Positions 1 through 9,084 of a stretch of 64,000 nucleotides of DNA are shown one piece after another. Positions within the stretch are counted from its first letter, which is position 1; each line of letters opens with the position of its first letter. Position numbers and translations under genes: made by a program. The DNA comes from Streptomyces sp. PH10-H1 (GTDB lineage Bacteria; Actinomycetota; Actinomycetes; Streptomycetales; Streptomycetaceae), in the NCBI RefSeq assembly GCF_030063355.1, contig NZ_JASISZ010000051.1:1-64000 (forward strand), given 5' to 3'. The notes below the pieces were generated by a model, which was not told where the DNA came from, searched no databases, and saw only the letters and a list, made by a program, of their open reading frames with translations.

Positions 1-133
1 GGCCGGGGCACCTCCTCGGCGCTCGAACCCACCGTCTTCCACAGAGGAACCGTCCACCGGTTCTCGTCGCCTGCGGGGGCACCCCGGCCCGCCCCCTCCC
101 ACGTCGGAGCGCGACTGCGGGCCGCACGGCTAA
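1..133 (+). CDS. possible C-terminal tail of a truncated plus-strand gene
   Basis: Frame 2 is open from the window edge to a TAA at 131-133. It encodes about 43 residues rich in Pro, Ser and Arg with no recognisable motif. A low-complexity tail like this could end a kinase or other large protein whose body lies outside the window. The stop overlaps the end of the convergent methyltransferase by three bases. High G+C makes open frames common, so this is weak. Confidence 0.2.
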   Translation, partial: AGAPPRRSNPPSSTEEPSTGSRRLRGHPGPPPPTSERDCGPHG

Positions 134-948
134 TCCCGCGGGCGGCCCGACGCCACCGCGTAGAAGGCGACAGCCGCCGCCGCTCCGACGTTGAGGGAGT
201 CGACGCCGTGGGCCATCGGGATGCGGACCCATTCGTCGGCCGCCACCAGGGCCTGGGTGGAGAGGCCGTCGCCTTCGGCGCCGAGGAGCAGGGCGACGCG
301 CTCGAGGCGGTGCGGGGCGGCCTCGTCGATGTCGGTGGCCTTGTCGGCAGGGGTGAGGGCGAGGAGCTTGTAGCCGGCCGCCCGGACGGTCTCCAGGTCC
401 CGGGGCCAGCTGTCGAGCCGGGCGTAGGGCACGGAGAATACGGCGCCCATCGAGACCTTGACGGAGCGTCGGTAGAGCGGGTCGGCACAGTCCGGCGAGA
501 GGAGCACGGCGTCCATGCCCAGAGCCGCGGCGCTGCGGAAGATGGCACCGATGTTGGTGTGGTCGTTCACGGATTCCATGACGACGATGCGGCGCGCGGT
601 CCCCAGCAGCTCATCGGCGGCCAGCAGCGGCTTGCGCCCCATGGAGGCTAGGGCGCCGCGGTGCACGTGGTATCCGGTGACCTGCTCGGCGAGTTCCGGG
701 CTGACGGCGTAGACCGGCGCCGGGACCTCGTCGATGACATCGCGCATGACATCGACCCACTTGGCCGACAGAAGCATGGACCGCATGCGGTACCCGGCGT
801 GCCGGGCACGCCGGATCACCTTCTCGCCCTCCGCGATGAACAGCCCTTCGGCGGGCTCGCGGCGGCGCCGCAGCTCGACGTCGGTCAGTGCCACGTAGTC
901 GTGAAGGCGCGGGTCGTCCGGGTCGTCGATCGTGATGAGCTCAGCCAC
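130..948 (-). CDS. TrmH/SpoU-family RNA 2'-O-methyltransferase
   Basis: A 272-aa SPOUT-class enzyme expected to transfer a methyl group from SAM to a ribose 2'-OH in tRNA or rRNA. The C-terminal half carries the family motifs: NIGAIFRSAAALG (motif 1), LLLGAEGDGLS (motif 2) and SLNVGAAAAVAFYA (motif 3), which together form the trefoil-knot SAM site. The N-terminal part (about residues 1-100) is the substrate-binding domain. I chose the GTG at 948 because the product then starts VAELITIDDP; the open frame further upstream is a shadow of the cobA region. The gene is transcribed on its own. The exact RNA target cannot be read from the sequence. Confidence 0.9.
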   Translation of the reverse strand: MAELITIDDPDDPRLHDYVALTDVELRRRREPAEGLFIAEGEKVIRRARHAGYRMRSMLLSAKWVDVMRDVIDEVPAPVYAVSPELAEQVTGYHVHRGALASMGRKPLLAADELLGTARRIVVMESVNDHTNIGAIFRSAAALGMDAVLLSPDCADPLYRRSVKVSMGAVFSVPYARLDSWPRDLETVRAAGYKLLALTPADKATDIDEAAPHRLERVALLLGAEGDGLSTQALVAADEWVRIPMAHGVDSLNVGAAAAVAFYAVASGRPRD

Positions 949-1012
949 AGGCTGATACTGCCCTGTCCCGTGGCCCCTGCCAACGCCGGGGTCGTTACGT
1001 GGCCGGTACCGG

Positions 1013-2245
1013 TTACCGCCGGAGTGCGCGGCCGACGGTGACGACGTCGCCGATGACGATGACGGCCGGCGGCCGGATGCCCTCGTCGGTGACGACCTGG
1101 CCGACGGTCGCCAGGGTGCCGTCCACGCGGCGCTGCGCCGCCGTGGTGCCCTCCTGGATGACGGCGACCGGGGTGTCCGCGGCGCGGCCGTGCTCGATGA
1201 GCGCGGCGGCGATGGCGCCGATCCGCTCGACGGCCATGAGCAGCACGAGGGTGCCGCGCAGCTGTGCCAGGGCGTGCCAGTCGACGAGCGAGCGCGGGTC
1301 CCCGGGGGCGACATGGCCGCTGACGACCGTGAACTCATGCGCGACGCCCCGGTGGGTCACCGGGATTCCGGCGGCGGCGGGAACGCTGATGGAGCTGGAG
1401 ATGCCGGGCACGACGGTGCAGGCGATGCCCGCCTCGGCGAGCGCCTCGGCTTCCTCCATGCCGCGGCCGAAGACGAACGGGTCGCCGCCCTTGAGCCGGA
1501 CCACGGCCTTGCCGGCCTTGGCGTGCTCGATGAGCGCGTTGTTGATCGCCTCCTGGGCCATGAAACGGCCGTAGGGGATCTTCGCCGCGTCGATCACCTC
1601 GACGTGGGGCGGGAGTTCGTCCAGCAGGTCGCGCGGGCCGAGCCGGTCGGCGATCACGACGTCGGCCTCGGCGAGGAGCCGCCGCCCGCGCACCGTGATC
1701 AGGTCCGGGTCGCCGGGACCACCGCCGACGAGTGCCACGCCGGGGGTCCGCTCGCGGTGCCGGGGGGCGACCAGGGTGCCGTCGCGCAGGCCCTCGACGA
1801 CGGCGTCGCGCACGGCCGCGGAGCGGCGCGGGTCGTGTCCGGTGAGTACGGCCACGGTTACGCCCTCGCTGCGCCCGGTGGCCGGGGTCCACGCGGTGGC
1901 GGCCTCGGCGTCGTCGCTGCGGACACACCAGACGCGGCGGGCCTCGGCCTCCGCCGACGCGGCGGCGTTGGCCCGCGCGTCGGTGGTGGCGATCAGCACG
2001 TACCAGGCCTCCGCGAGGTCGCCGTCCTGGTACGGACGGCGCTCCCAGCGCAGTTCGCCCGCGTCGGCCATCGCCTCGACGGAGGGTGTCGCCGACGGCG
2101 AGAACAGCACGATGTCGGCGCCCGCCGACACCAGCGCCGGGAGCCTGCGCTGCGCGACGGTACCGCCGCCGAGGACGACCACGCGCCGTCCGGACAGCCG
2201 CAGTCCGACGGGGTAGGCGGGCGCGTCGATACGGTCGTCGGCCAT
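1013..2245 (-). CDS. cobA: uroporphyrinogen-III C-methyltransferase with siroheme synthase N-terminal domain
   Basis: A 410-aa CysG-like fusion. Residues 1-150 form a Rossmann domain (RVVVLGGGTVAQRR) like the precorrin-2 dehydrogenase/ferrochelatase half of CysG. Residues about 165-410 are the SAM-dependent uroporphyrinogen-III methyltransferase (SUMT), with VALVGGGPGDPDLIT, VVRLKGGDPFVFGRG and VVPGISS. The SUMT half makes precorrin-2, the branch point to siroheme and cobalamin. The N-terminal half looks divergent, so its dehydrogenase activity is uncertain. The neighbours cobT and cbiET point to B12 synthesis; the adjacent genes are on the same strand but separated by 169 bp, so it need not share their transcript. 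Confidence 0.9.
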   Translation of the reverse strand: MADDRIDAPAYPVGLRLSGRRVVVLGGGTVAQRRLPALVSAGADIVLFSPSATPSVEAMADAGELRWERRPYQDGDLAEAWYVLIATTDARANAAASAEAEARRVWCVRSDDAEAATAWTPATGRSEGVTVAVLTGHDPRRSAAVRDAVVEGLRDGTLVAPRHRERTPGVALVGGGPGDPDLITVRGRRLLAEADVVIADRLGPRDLLDELPPHVEVIDAAKIPYGRFMAQEAINNALIEHAKAGKAVVRLKGGDPFVFGRGMEEAEALAEAGIACTVVPGISSSISVPAAAGIPVTHRGVAHEFTVVSGHVAPGDPRSLVDWHALAQLRGTLVLLMAVERIGAIAAALIEHGRAADTPVAVIQEGTTAAQRRVDGTLATVGQVVTDEGIRPPAVIVIGDVVTVGRALRR

Positions 2246-2414
2246 GGCTGTACGGCTCCTTGTGGCGGAAGTGGTGCCGCTGCTCCCTCGGAGCGGCTGT
2301 GGTGCGGGGCCCGGCCCCTGCGGGCAACCCTACGGTCCGGGTGCCCGGGCCGCAGCACCCGAGATCACACCTGCGGTCACTGGCCGGACAGGCCCTAGAG
2401 GGCACGCGGGGGCG

Positions 2415-5400
2415 TCAGCCCTTCTCGGTGACTCCCGCGGAGTCGAACGTCGCGACCTCGTGCATGACGCGTGCGGCGCTCTGCACCAGCGGCAGCGCCA
2501 GCAGCGCGCCGGTGCCTTCGCCGAGCCGCAGATCGAGATCGATCAGCGGCCGCAGGCCCAGCTTGGTGAGGGCGGCCGCATGGCCCGGCTCGGCGCTGCG
2601 GTGGCCGGCGATGCAGGCGGCCAGCACCTCGGGGGCGATGGCACGGGCGACCAGCGCGGCGGCGCCCGCGCTGACGCCGTCGAGGATCACCGGCGTGCGG
2701 AGCGCCGCGGCGCCGAGCAGCAGGCCGACTATGGCCGCGTGCTCCAGCCCGCCGATCGCCTCCAGTACGCCGATCGGGTCGGCCGGGTCCGGGCGGTGCA
2801 GATCCAGCGCGCGGCGTACGACGTCGATCTTGCGGGCGTGCATCTCGTCATTGATGCCGGTGCCGCGGCCGGTGACCTCGGCCGGGTCCTGGCCGGTGTA
2901 CACGGAGATGAGTGCGGCGGAGGTGGTGGTGTTGGCGATGCCCATCTCGCCGGTGAGCAGCGCCTTGTTACCGGCTGACACCAGGTCGCGGGCGGTCTCG
3001 ATGCCGACCTCGATGGCGCGCAGCACCTCGTCGCGGGTCATGGCGGGCCCGGCGGTGAAGTCCGCGGTGCCGTACCGGACCTTGCGGGGCAGCAGCCCCG
3101 GAGTACTGGGCAGGTCGGACGCGACGCCGACGTCGATGACGCAGACCTCGGCGCCGACCTGGTTGGCGAACGCGTTGCACACCGCGCCGCCGCCGAGGAA
3201 GTTGGCGACCATCTGGGCGGTGACTTCCTGCGGCCAGGAGGTGACGCCCTGGGCGTGCACCCCGTGGTCACCGGCGAAGATCGCTACGGCCGCGGGCTCC
3301 GGGATCGGCGGCGGGCACTGCCGTGATAGGCCGCTGAGCTGCGCGGAGATGATCTCCAGCATGCCGAGTGCGCCGGCCGGCTTGGTCATCCGCTTCTGCC
3401 GCTCCCACGCCTCGCCGAGCGCCTTGGCGTCCAGCGGGCGGATGCCGCGCAGGGTCTCCTCGAGCAGGTCGTGCGGCTCCTCGCCGGGCAGGGCGCGGTT
3501 GCCGTACTCCTCCTCGTGGACCACCCAGGACAGCGGGCGGCGCTGGGACCAGCCGGCCTGCATCAGCTCGGGCTCTTCGGGGAACTCGTCGACGTAGCCG
3601 ACACACAGATAGGCGACGATTTCGAGGTGATCGGGAAGGCCCAGCTCGCGGACCATCTGGCGCTCGTCGAAGAAGCTGACCCAGCCGACGCCGAGTCCTT
3701 CGGCTCGGGCGGCGAGCCACAGGTTCTCGACCGCGAGGGCGGAGGAGTACGGGGCCATCTGCGGCTGGGTGTGCCGGCCGAGGGTGTGGCGGCCGCCACG
3801 GGTCGGGTCGGCGGTCACGACGATGTTGACCGGGGTGTCGAGGATCGCCTCGATCTTCAGCTCGCGGAACTGCTTGGCGCGGGCCTTCGGCAGCGACTTC
3901 GCGTAGGCGTCGCGCTGCTCCATGGCCAGTTCGTGCATGCGCTGGCGGGTCTTGGCGGAGCGGATGACGACGAAGTCCCAGGGTTGGGAGTGGCCGACGC
4001 TGGGGGCGGTGTGGGCCGCTTCCAGAACGCGGAGCAGCACCTCGTGCGGGATGGGGTCGTCACGGAAGCCGTTGCGGATGTCGCGGCGCTCGCGGATCAC
4101 CCGGTGGACCGCGTCGCGGACGGCAGGTTCGTAACCGTCGGCGGCGGGCTGCCGCACGGCGGCCCCGGCGAGCGGGCCGGCGGACTCGTCCGGCGTGCCG
4201 GGGAGTTCGGCCGCCGCAGGGGCGCCGGGCGCGACGGCGTCGCCGGCCGGCTCTTCGCGGATGGGCAGCTCCGGGCCGGCGGCCTCAGGCGCGGATACGT
4301 CCTCCTGCGCGACCGGGGCCGGGGTTTCAGCGACCGGGGCTACGGCGATCGGGACGGCGACGGGTTCGGGCAGCGCGTCCGGGACGGCGTCGGGGACGAC
4401 CGGCTCGGGCAGCGGTGCGTCCGCAGGGGCCTGGGCGGGAGATGCCACAGGAGTGATCGTTTCGGCAGGGACCGCGGGAGTTTCCTGCGGCTCCCCGGTC
4501 GCGGTCACGACCGGCTGAACGTGCTCGGGCAGCTGCGCGAGTTCGGGCCCGGGAGCCGGCTCGGGCAGGGACGCCACGGCGGGCACGGGCTCCGCTGCGA
4601 CCACGACGACCGGTGCGACGGGAGCGGCCGGTGCGAACACGGCCGGACCGTCGTTCTGGTGCGGGACGGGAGTGCCCGCGTGCTGTGTCCGGGACTCCTC
4701 GGAAACCGAAGCGGAATCCGGAGCGGGAGCCGGCACCGGAACCTGAATCAGATTCTGGACCTGGACCGGGGTTTGCGGCTGCACCGGGACATGGGAGTGG
4801 ACCGGCTCGGGATCGGGTACCGACTCCGCGATGACGGGCGGGACCGGAAGATCCTGCGACTGCGACTGCGCCTGCGCCTGTACCTGCGCCACCGGAGCGG
4901 CGGGTGCCGCCGCCGGCCACGCGCTGCCCTGGACCGGGGTGCCCGGCGGCGCGGCGGCGGCCGGTTCAGGTGCCACGCCGTTCTGCTGCGCGGGGATGGA
5001 AGCGGAGTCGCTGTGCGGTACGTCGAGGTACTCGGGTCCCGCGGTGGGCGGGCCGGGCGCCCGCGCCGGAGCGGGCACCGGAGCCGGCGTCGGGCCCTGG
5101 GCCTGCGCGGGTCCGCGGTCGGCCAGCGAGCGGACGGAGACCCCGCTGGAGGCCGGGTCCGGCATCGGCGGGCCCATGTGCAACGGCCGCCGGGGCGGCG
5201 CGGGCTGGGCCGCAGCCTGGTCGGCGGCGAAGGACTCCGCGACCGGTACCGGTACCGGTACCGGTACCGGCTCCACGATCTGCTCCGCTTCTTCCTGCAC
5301 GAGAACGGGAGCAGGGGCCGGAGTGAGGTCCGGAGCGGGGGTCGCGGCCTCGGGCAGCGGCTGCGCGGGCTGCGGAAGCCGGACCGTCCCGTACTCGATG

Positions 5401-5741
5401 GATCCGGAGTCCCGTCCTCCGGACTCGTGCCCCACCCCGGTCGCGGGAGCGACGACGACCGCGGGCTGCGGCGGCACGGGCTGCGGGTCGCTCCAAGAGC
5501 CCTGCAGACCGGGCATCAGAAGCAGGTCCTCGTCATCGTCGACAGCCGAGCCGGGAGGCGCCGGCTGGTCGAGGAAGGTGTACGGAGGAGCGCCTTCGCC
5601 GCTCAGCGCGTCCGATCCCCAGCTGGGAGCGGTCGGTTGGTGGGCGGCGCTGCCGGGCAGATCGGCGGGCGGCTGCGGAACCGCTTCCCCGACTGCGTTC
5701 TCCGGCAGTCCCTCGCCCGGGACCCGGCCGGTGTCAGTCAT
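2415..5741 (-). CDS. cobT: BluB-CobT fusion: DMB synthase-like plus nicotinate-nucleotide:DMB phosphoribosyltransferase
   Basis: A 1,108-aa protein in three parts. Residues 1 to about 530 are a low-complexity Pro/Ala/Val/Glu-rich region, probably disordered, including a (PV)n run encoded by a 6-bp ACCGGT tandem repeat near 5242-5268. Residues about 540-760 match BluB-type flavin nitroreductases (RERRDIRNGF, APSVGHSQPWDF, GLGVGWVSFF), which turn FMNH2 into 5,6-dimethylbenzimidazole. Residues about 770-1108 are CobT (FAGDHGVHAQG, GEMGIANTTTSAAL, GHRSAEPGHAAAL, LGEGTGALLALPL), which activates that base as alpha-ribazole phosphate. The fusion couples making and activating the lower ligand of B12. 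ATG 5741 (MTDTGRVPGEG) is the sensible start; the frame upstream has no coding character. Confidence 0.92.
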   Translation of the reverse strand: MTDTGRVPGEGLPENAVGEAVPQPPADLPGSAAHQPTAPSWGSDALSGEGAPPYTFLDQPAPPGSAVDDDEDLLLMPGLQGSWSDPQPVPPQPAVVVAPATGVGHESGGRDSGSIEYGTVRLPQPAQPLPEAATPAPDLTPAPAPVLVQEEAEQIVEPVPVPVPVPVAESFAADQAAAQPAPPRRPLHMGPPMPDPASSGVSVRSLADRGPAQAQGPTPAPVPAPARAPGPPTAGPEYLDVPHSDSASIPAQQNGVAPEPAAAAPPGTPVQGSAWPAAAPAAPVAQVQAQAQSQSQDLPVPPVIAESVPDPEPVHSHVPVQPQTPVQVQNLIQVPVPAPAPDSASVSEESRTQHAGTPVPHQNDGPAVFAPAAPVAPVVVVAAEPVPAVASLPEPAPGPELAQLPEHVQPVVTATGEPQETPAVPAETITPVASPAQAPADAPLPEPVVPDAVPDALPEPVAVPIAVAPVAETPAPVAQEDVSAPEAAGPELPIREEPAGDAVAPGAPAAAELPGTPDESAGPLAGAAVRQPAADGYEPAVRDAVHRVIRERRDIRNGFRDDPIPHEVLLRVLEAAHTAPSVGHSQPWDFVVIRSAKTRQRMHELAMEQRDAYAKSLPKARAKQFRELKIEAILDTPVNIVVTADPTRGGRHTLGRHTQPQMAPYSSALAVENLWLAARAEGLGVGWVSFFDERQMVRELGLPDHLEIVAYLCVGYVDEFPEEPELMQAGWSQRRPLSWVVHEEEYGNRALPGEEPHDLLEETLRGIRPLDAKALGEAWERQKRMTKPAGALGMLEIISAQLSGLSRQCPPPIPEPAAVAIFAGDHGVHAQGVTSWPQEVTAQMVANFLGGGAVCNAFANQVGAEVCVIDVGVASDLPSTPGLLPRKVRYGTADFTAGPAMTRDEVLRAIEVGIETARDLVSAGNKALLTGEMGIANTTTSAALISVYTGQDPAEVTGRGTGINDEMHARKIDVVRRALDLHRPDPADPIGVLEAIGGLEHAAIVGLLLGAAALRTPVILDGVSAGAAALVARAIAPEVLAACIAGHRSAEPGHAAALTKLGLRPLIDLDLRLGEGTGALLALPLVQSAARVMHEVATFDSAGVTEKG

Positions 5742-6000
5742 GCGTGCCCCTCGCCCATCGTTTTCGCTCCTTCCAACGCCGCGCCGCGCACACTGCCCCC
5801 CACCACTCAACAACACCGAGCATGCGGGGGAAGCGGCACGTCGGCACCGCGTGTGCTGCCCGGCGGCGACGGATGAAACAGATCGACAACGTGTCAATCC
5901 GTCAACGCACGACGACGGCACAACGATCCGCCAGCCTACCGCGCGTGTGCCGGAGGACCGTCCAAGGGTCCACAGTGCGGGCGGCAGCGGCACCGCCCGG

Positions 6001-6030
6001 CGACCTGTCCTGTGATAGGGAGGCAGGTCG
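6001..6030 (-). terminator. hairpin after cbiET
   Basis: A stem of CGACCTG/CAGGTCG extended by CCT/AGG past a one-base bulge. It lies directly after the cbiET stop codon and before cobT, so it may end or attenuate the cbiET transcript. There is no long U tract, as is usual in Streptomyces. Confidence 0.5.
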
Positions 6031-7233
6031 TCACCTGCGGTGGCCGCAGAGGGCGAAGGTGACCAGACGTTCGCGTTCCGCCCAGCCGGAATCCAGTTCG
6101 ACGGTCTGGAGCAGCGCGCGTTCGACGTCGTAGCCGCCTTCCTCGAGGGCCCGGCTGACCGCCTCCGCCTCGTCCCGGTTCCCGGCGCTCGCCACGATGC
6201 GCTCCGGGCGCCGGGCGGCGCACGCCGTCACGACCTCAGCGTCTCCCGCGCCGATCCGGATCACATCCGGCTCGGGCAGGTCCTCCAGCACTTGCGGCGC
6301 GCTGCCGTGGACGACCTGGAGTTGGACGCCGTAGCGCCGGCCGGTGACCGTGATCCAGTCGCACGCGTCGGCGTCCTGGTCCACCGCGATCACGGCCGCG
6401 CCGAACCGGGCGGCCTCCACCGCGAAGGCGCCGTCGGCGGAGCCGATGTCCCAGACCAGGTCGCCGGTGCGCGGGCCCAGCCGGGCGAGTTGGAGCGCCC
6501 GCAGCTGGGGCGAACCCTTGCCGCCGTACTCCGAGGAGGGCAGTGCCCAGCCGCGCACCGCGCCGGGGAACGCGGGGTCGCGGCCGGCGATCCAGCCGCC
6601 CCGGCCGGCGACCGCCGGGTCGGCGGAGGTGATCCCGCCGACGACCAGCACCACGTTGGGATCGCGCCAGATGTGGTCGGCGACCTTGTCCGAGGTGAGG
6701 ACGCTGACCTGCTCCTGATCCGTGCCGAGTGCCTCGCAGATGACGAAGGTGCGGTGCACACCGCCGAGCAGCAGGGCGAGTTCGGCGGGGCCGGCGCCGG
6801 GCGCGGTGAGCACCGCGACCTTCGGATAGGCGCGGCACACATTGACCGCGCGGCGCAGGGAACGGCTGTGCGCGACCACGACGCGCGCGTCCTCCCACGG
6901 CATGCCCGCGCGCGCGAAGGCGCGAGCGACGGACGAGACGCCGGGTACGACCTCGATCTCCAGACCGTGTTCAGGATCACGCAGGGCGCGCACGACGCCG
7001 AAGAAGCCCGGGTCCCCGTCGGCGAGTACCACCGCGGTGCCCCGGTGCTTGGCGATGCGGCGGGCGGCCAGGTCGATGCTGCCGAGCACGATGCGCTCGG
7101 CAGCCGCCGGGACGTACGGCAGGTCCAGATGGCGCCGGGTGCCGGCCACCAGGGTGGCCGCGGCCAGCGCGGCCAGCGCGGTGTCGCTCGGCGGCGAGCC
7201 GTCCCACCCGATCACGGTGACCCGGTCGGCCAT
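6031..7233 (-). CDS. cobL: precorrin-6Y C5,15-methyltransferase (CbiE-CbiT fusion, CobL)
   Basis: A 400-aa bifunctional corrin-ring enzyme. The N-terminal half is CbiE, a tetrapyrrole methylase (VTVIGWDG, ADGDPGFFGVVRAL, VVPGVSSVARAFAR) that methylates C5. The C-terminal half is CbiT, a class I methyltransferase (DLVWDIGSADGAFAVEAA, AVDQDADAC) that methylates C15 and decarboxylates. ATG 7233 has an AGGAG ribosome site 9 nt upstream. It lies in the same orientation as cobT and cobA, forming a small cobalamin cluster; other corrin genes are not in this window. Confidence 0.92.
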   Translation of the reverse strand: MADRVTVIGWDGSPPSDTALAALAAATLVAGTRRHLDLPYVPAAAERIVLGSIDLAARRIAKHRGTAVVLADGDPGFFGVVRALRDPEHGLEIEVVPGVSSVARAFARAGMPWEDARVVVAHSRSLRRAVNVCRAYPKVAVLTAPGAGPAELALLLGGVHRTFVICEALGTDQEQVSVLTSDKVADHIWRDPNVVLVVGGITSADPAVAGRGGWIAGRDPAFPGAVRGWALPSSEYGGKGSPQLRALQLARLGPRTGDLVWDIGSADGAFAVEAARFGAAVIAVDQDADACDWITVTGRRYGVQLQVVHGSAPQVLEDLPEPDVIRIGAGDAEVVTACAARRPERIVASAGNRDEAEAVSRALEEGGYDVERALLQTVELDSGWAERERLVTFALCGHRR

Positions 7234-7284
7234 GGTCGTCAGTCTCCTGGGCGTGTCGCGGTCGGTGTCCGGGCGTGGCACGGT

Positions 7285-7310
7285 CCCCGGGAAAGCACAG
7301 TACCCCGGGG
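7285..7310 (-). terminator. GC hairpin after the acetyltransferase gene
   Basis: Inverted repeat CCCCGGG/CCCGGGG with a 12-nt loop, 34 bp beyond the stop codon of the upstream acetyltransferase gene and before cobL. It probably separates the two transcripts. Confidence 0.55.
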
Positions 7311-7343
7311 GTCGATCTTGGCCGGGCGACGCCGCCCAGGTCG

Positions 7344-7991
7344 TTACTCCCAGTCGGCGAAGGCCGTGTATCCCTGGCCCTCGGCGGCGCGGCCGGGCAG
7401 TACGTCGAGGTCTTCGGGGAGCAGGCTCCACACGATCAGATCGGTACGGATCTCGGCCCAGCGGCCGCCCGGATCGTCCTCCGGCCGGCTGCGCACTATG
7501 CCGGCGTTGCGCAGCACGCCCTCGCTGATGCAGCCGATCTTCTGGGCGACCTGCTGCGAGGCGGTGTTGTCGGCGGCGGTGCGCAGTTCGAGGCGCTCGA
7601 ACTTCTGGTCGTCGAAGAGCCACTGCGTGACGGCGAGCACCGACTCGGAGGCGTATCCCTCACCGCGTGCCCAGGGGGCGGTCATGTATCCGATCTCACT
7701 GCTGCGGATCCGCCAGTCCGTGTTCTGCAGATGGACGGTGCCGACGAGCCGCTGGGTGAGGAACTCGGTGACGGCGAAGACGATGCCGCGGCCCTCGGTG
7801 CGCTCCGCGGGGGCGATGCGGGTGGCGAAGGAGCGGGCGTCGTCCTCGGTGTACGGCTGAGGTACGGACGTCCAGGCGGTGACCAGCTCGTCGTTCATCA
7901 TTTCCGCGAGCGCGGGGATGTCGGCCTCCTCGTAGGGGCGCAGCACCAGCCGCTCCGTACTGATGGAGATGTCCGGAAAGGTGGAGGTCAT
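7344..7991 (-). CDS. GNAT N-acetyltransferase, RimJ/RimL type
   Basis: A 215-aa single-domain GNAT protein with the N-terminal signature TERLVLRPYEEADIPALAE typical of the RimJ/RimL (Acetyltransf_3) group and the acetyl-CoA region GEGYASESVLAVTQWLFD. Such proteins acetylate protein N termini or small amines with acetyl-CoA; the substrate is unknown. ATG 7991 was chosen because GGAG lies 7 nt upstream and the product begins right before the conserved domain. It is single and ends at a hairpin. Confidence 0.85.
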   Translation of the reverse strand: MTSTFPDISISTERLVLRPYEEADIPALAEMMNDELVTAWTSVPQPYTEDDARSFATRIAPAERTEGRGIVFAVTEFLTQRLVGTVHLQNTDWRIRSSEIGYMTAPWARGEGYASESVLAVTQWLFDDQKFERLELRTAADNTASQQVAQKIGCISEGVLRNAGIVRSRPEDDPGGRWAEIRTDLIVWSLLPEDLDVLPGRAAEGQGYTAFADWE

Positions 7992-8176
7992 TCGCTGCTC
8001 CGTAACCAGGGCATGTGTGGAGAGCACAGCATGCAGCATCGGCCGCGACATTCGCAGAGCGGGCTCGCAGAACAGTTCGCGGCGGGGCAGTTCGCGAACG
8101 CCCTTCCCGGGTAGGCCGTATGACGGCCCGGGCGGGTATCCGCTGCCGTCATCCGATCCTGCTAGCGTCTGGCCGC

Positions 8177-8968
8177 GTGACGGTGCACCACGCAGCAGGA
8201 GTCGGATCCCAGCGGGCCGCGGGCTTGTACGAGCGCTCCCGCCCCTCGTACCCCATGGCGGCGCTCGCCGCGCTGGCGGACGCCCTGCCGCTGCAGGAGG
8301 GGCGGACGGCGGTCGATCTCGGCGCGGGCACGGGCAAGTTCACCCGGCTGCTGGCGCTGACCGGGGCCGAAGTGCTGGCCGTGGAGCCGGTGCCGGAGAT
8401 GCGCGAGCGGCTGGCCGGGCTGCTGCCGGGTGTGGTGGTGACGGCGGGTACGGCGGAGGCGACCGGGCTGCCGGACGGCTGTGCGGACGCGGTCGTGGCG
8501 GCGCAGTCCTGGCACTGGTTCCAGGAGACGGCCGCGCTCGACGAGGTGGAACGGCTGCTGCGGCAGGGCGGCGCGCTGGCCCTCGTGTGGAACACGTACG
8601 ACACTTCGGTGCCTTGGGTGCGCGACTTCCAGGACATCTACTTCCGGCTGGCGCCCCGCGATCTGCCGAGTCCGCCGCTGGCCTCGGGCATCGGGGACCC
8701 CGACAACCGGTGGCGCAAGACCCTCGAGACGCGGCCGGGCTGGGGCCGGGTGCACGAGCGGCACTGGCCCAACCCGCATTCGACGACCGTCGAGGACGTC
8801 GTCGAGCGGATGATGTCGTCCAGCCATATCGCGGTGCTGGGCGCGGCCGAGCAGGAGCGGGTGCGGGCCGACCTGGAAGCACTGCTCGGGGCGCATGAGC
8901 CGACCCGGCGCGGGGGCGATATCGAGATGCCCTATATGACGGACGTCTACTGGGTGCGGCGCCGCTAG
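8177..8968 (+). CDS. class I SAM-dependent methyltransferase
   Basis: A 263-aa Methyltransf_11/25-type protein. Motif I is AVDLGAGTGKFTRLL, followed by the acidic residue in VLAVEP, motif II around CADAVVAAQSWHWF and motif III at GGALALVWNTYD. It resembles uncharacterised UbiE/Trm9-like methyltransferases; the substrate cannot be inferred. GTG 8177 gives the usual N terminus (VTVHHAAGVGSQRAAG). It is transcribed alone, convergent with metQ. Confidence 0.85.
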   Translation: MTVHHAAGVGSQRAAGLYERSRPSYPMAALAALADALPLQEGRTAVDLGAGTGKFTRLLALTGAEVLAVEPVPEMRERLAGLLPGVVVTAGTAEATGLPDGCADAVVAAQSWHWFQETAALDEVERLLRQGGALALVWNTYDTSVPWVRDFQDIYFRLAPRDLPSPPLASGIGDPDNRWRKTLETRPGWGRVHERHWPNPHSTTVEDVVERMMSSSHIAVLGAAEQERVRADLEALLGAHEPTRRGGDIEMPYMTDVYWVRRR

Positions 8969-9040
8969 CGTCCGGCGCCGGCGGCTTACGGATCCGGCGG
9001 TGTACGGGTCCGGTGTCGTAAGGATCCCGCGACGCACCAC

Positions 9041-9071
9041 GCCCCGGCCGCCGGGGTTCGGCGACCGGGGC
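9041..9071. terminator. bidirectional terminator between the methyltransferase gene and metQ
   Basis: Arms GCCCCGGCCGCCG and CGGCGACCGGGGC form a 13-bp stem with one mismatch and a 5-nt GGGTT loop. It lies between two convergent genes and can serve both strands. Confidence 0.7.
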
Positions 9072-9084
9072 GGGCGGCCGGACG

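Noticed and set aside
3471-5876. Long plus-strand reading frames opposite cobT
   Set aside because: They mirror the Pro/Ala-rich cobT sequence and are composed of Gly/Arg-rich low complexity without domains or start signals.
5742-6000. Cobalamin riboswitch before cobT
   Set aside because: No B12 box or other conserved core could be found on the minus strand. A partial B12-box-like string upstream of cobL (7234-7250) is explained by its ribosome site and lacks the rest of the fold.
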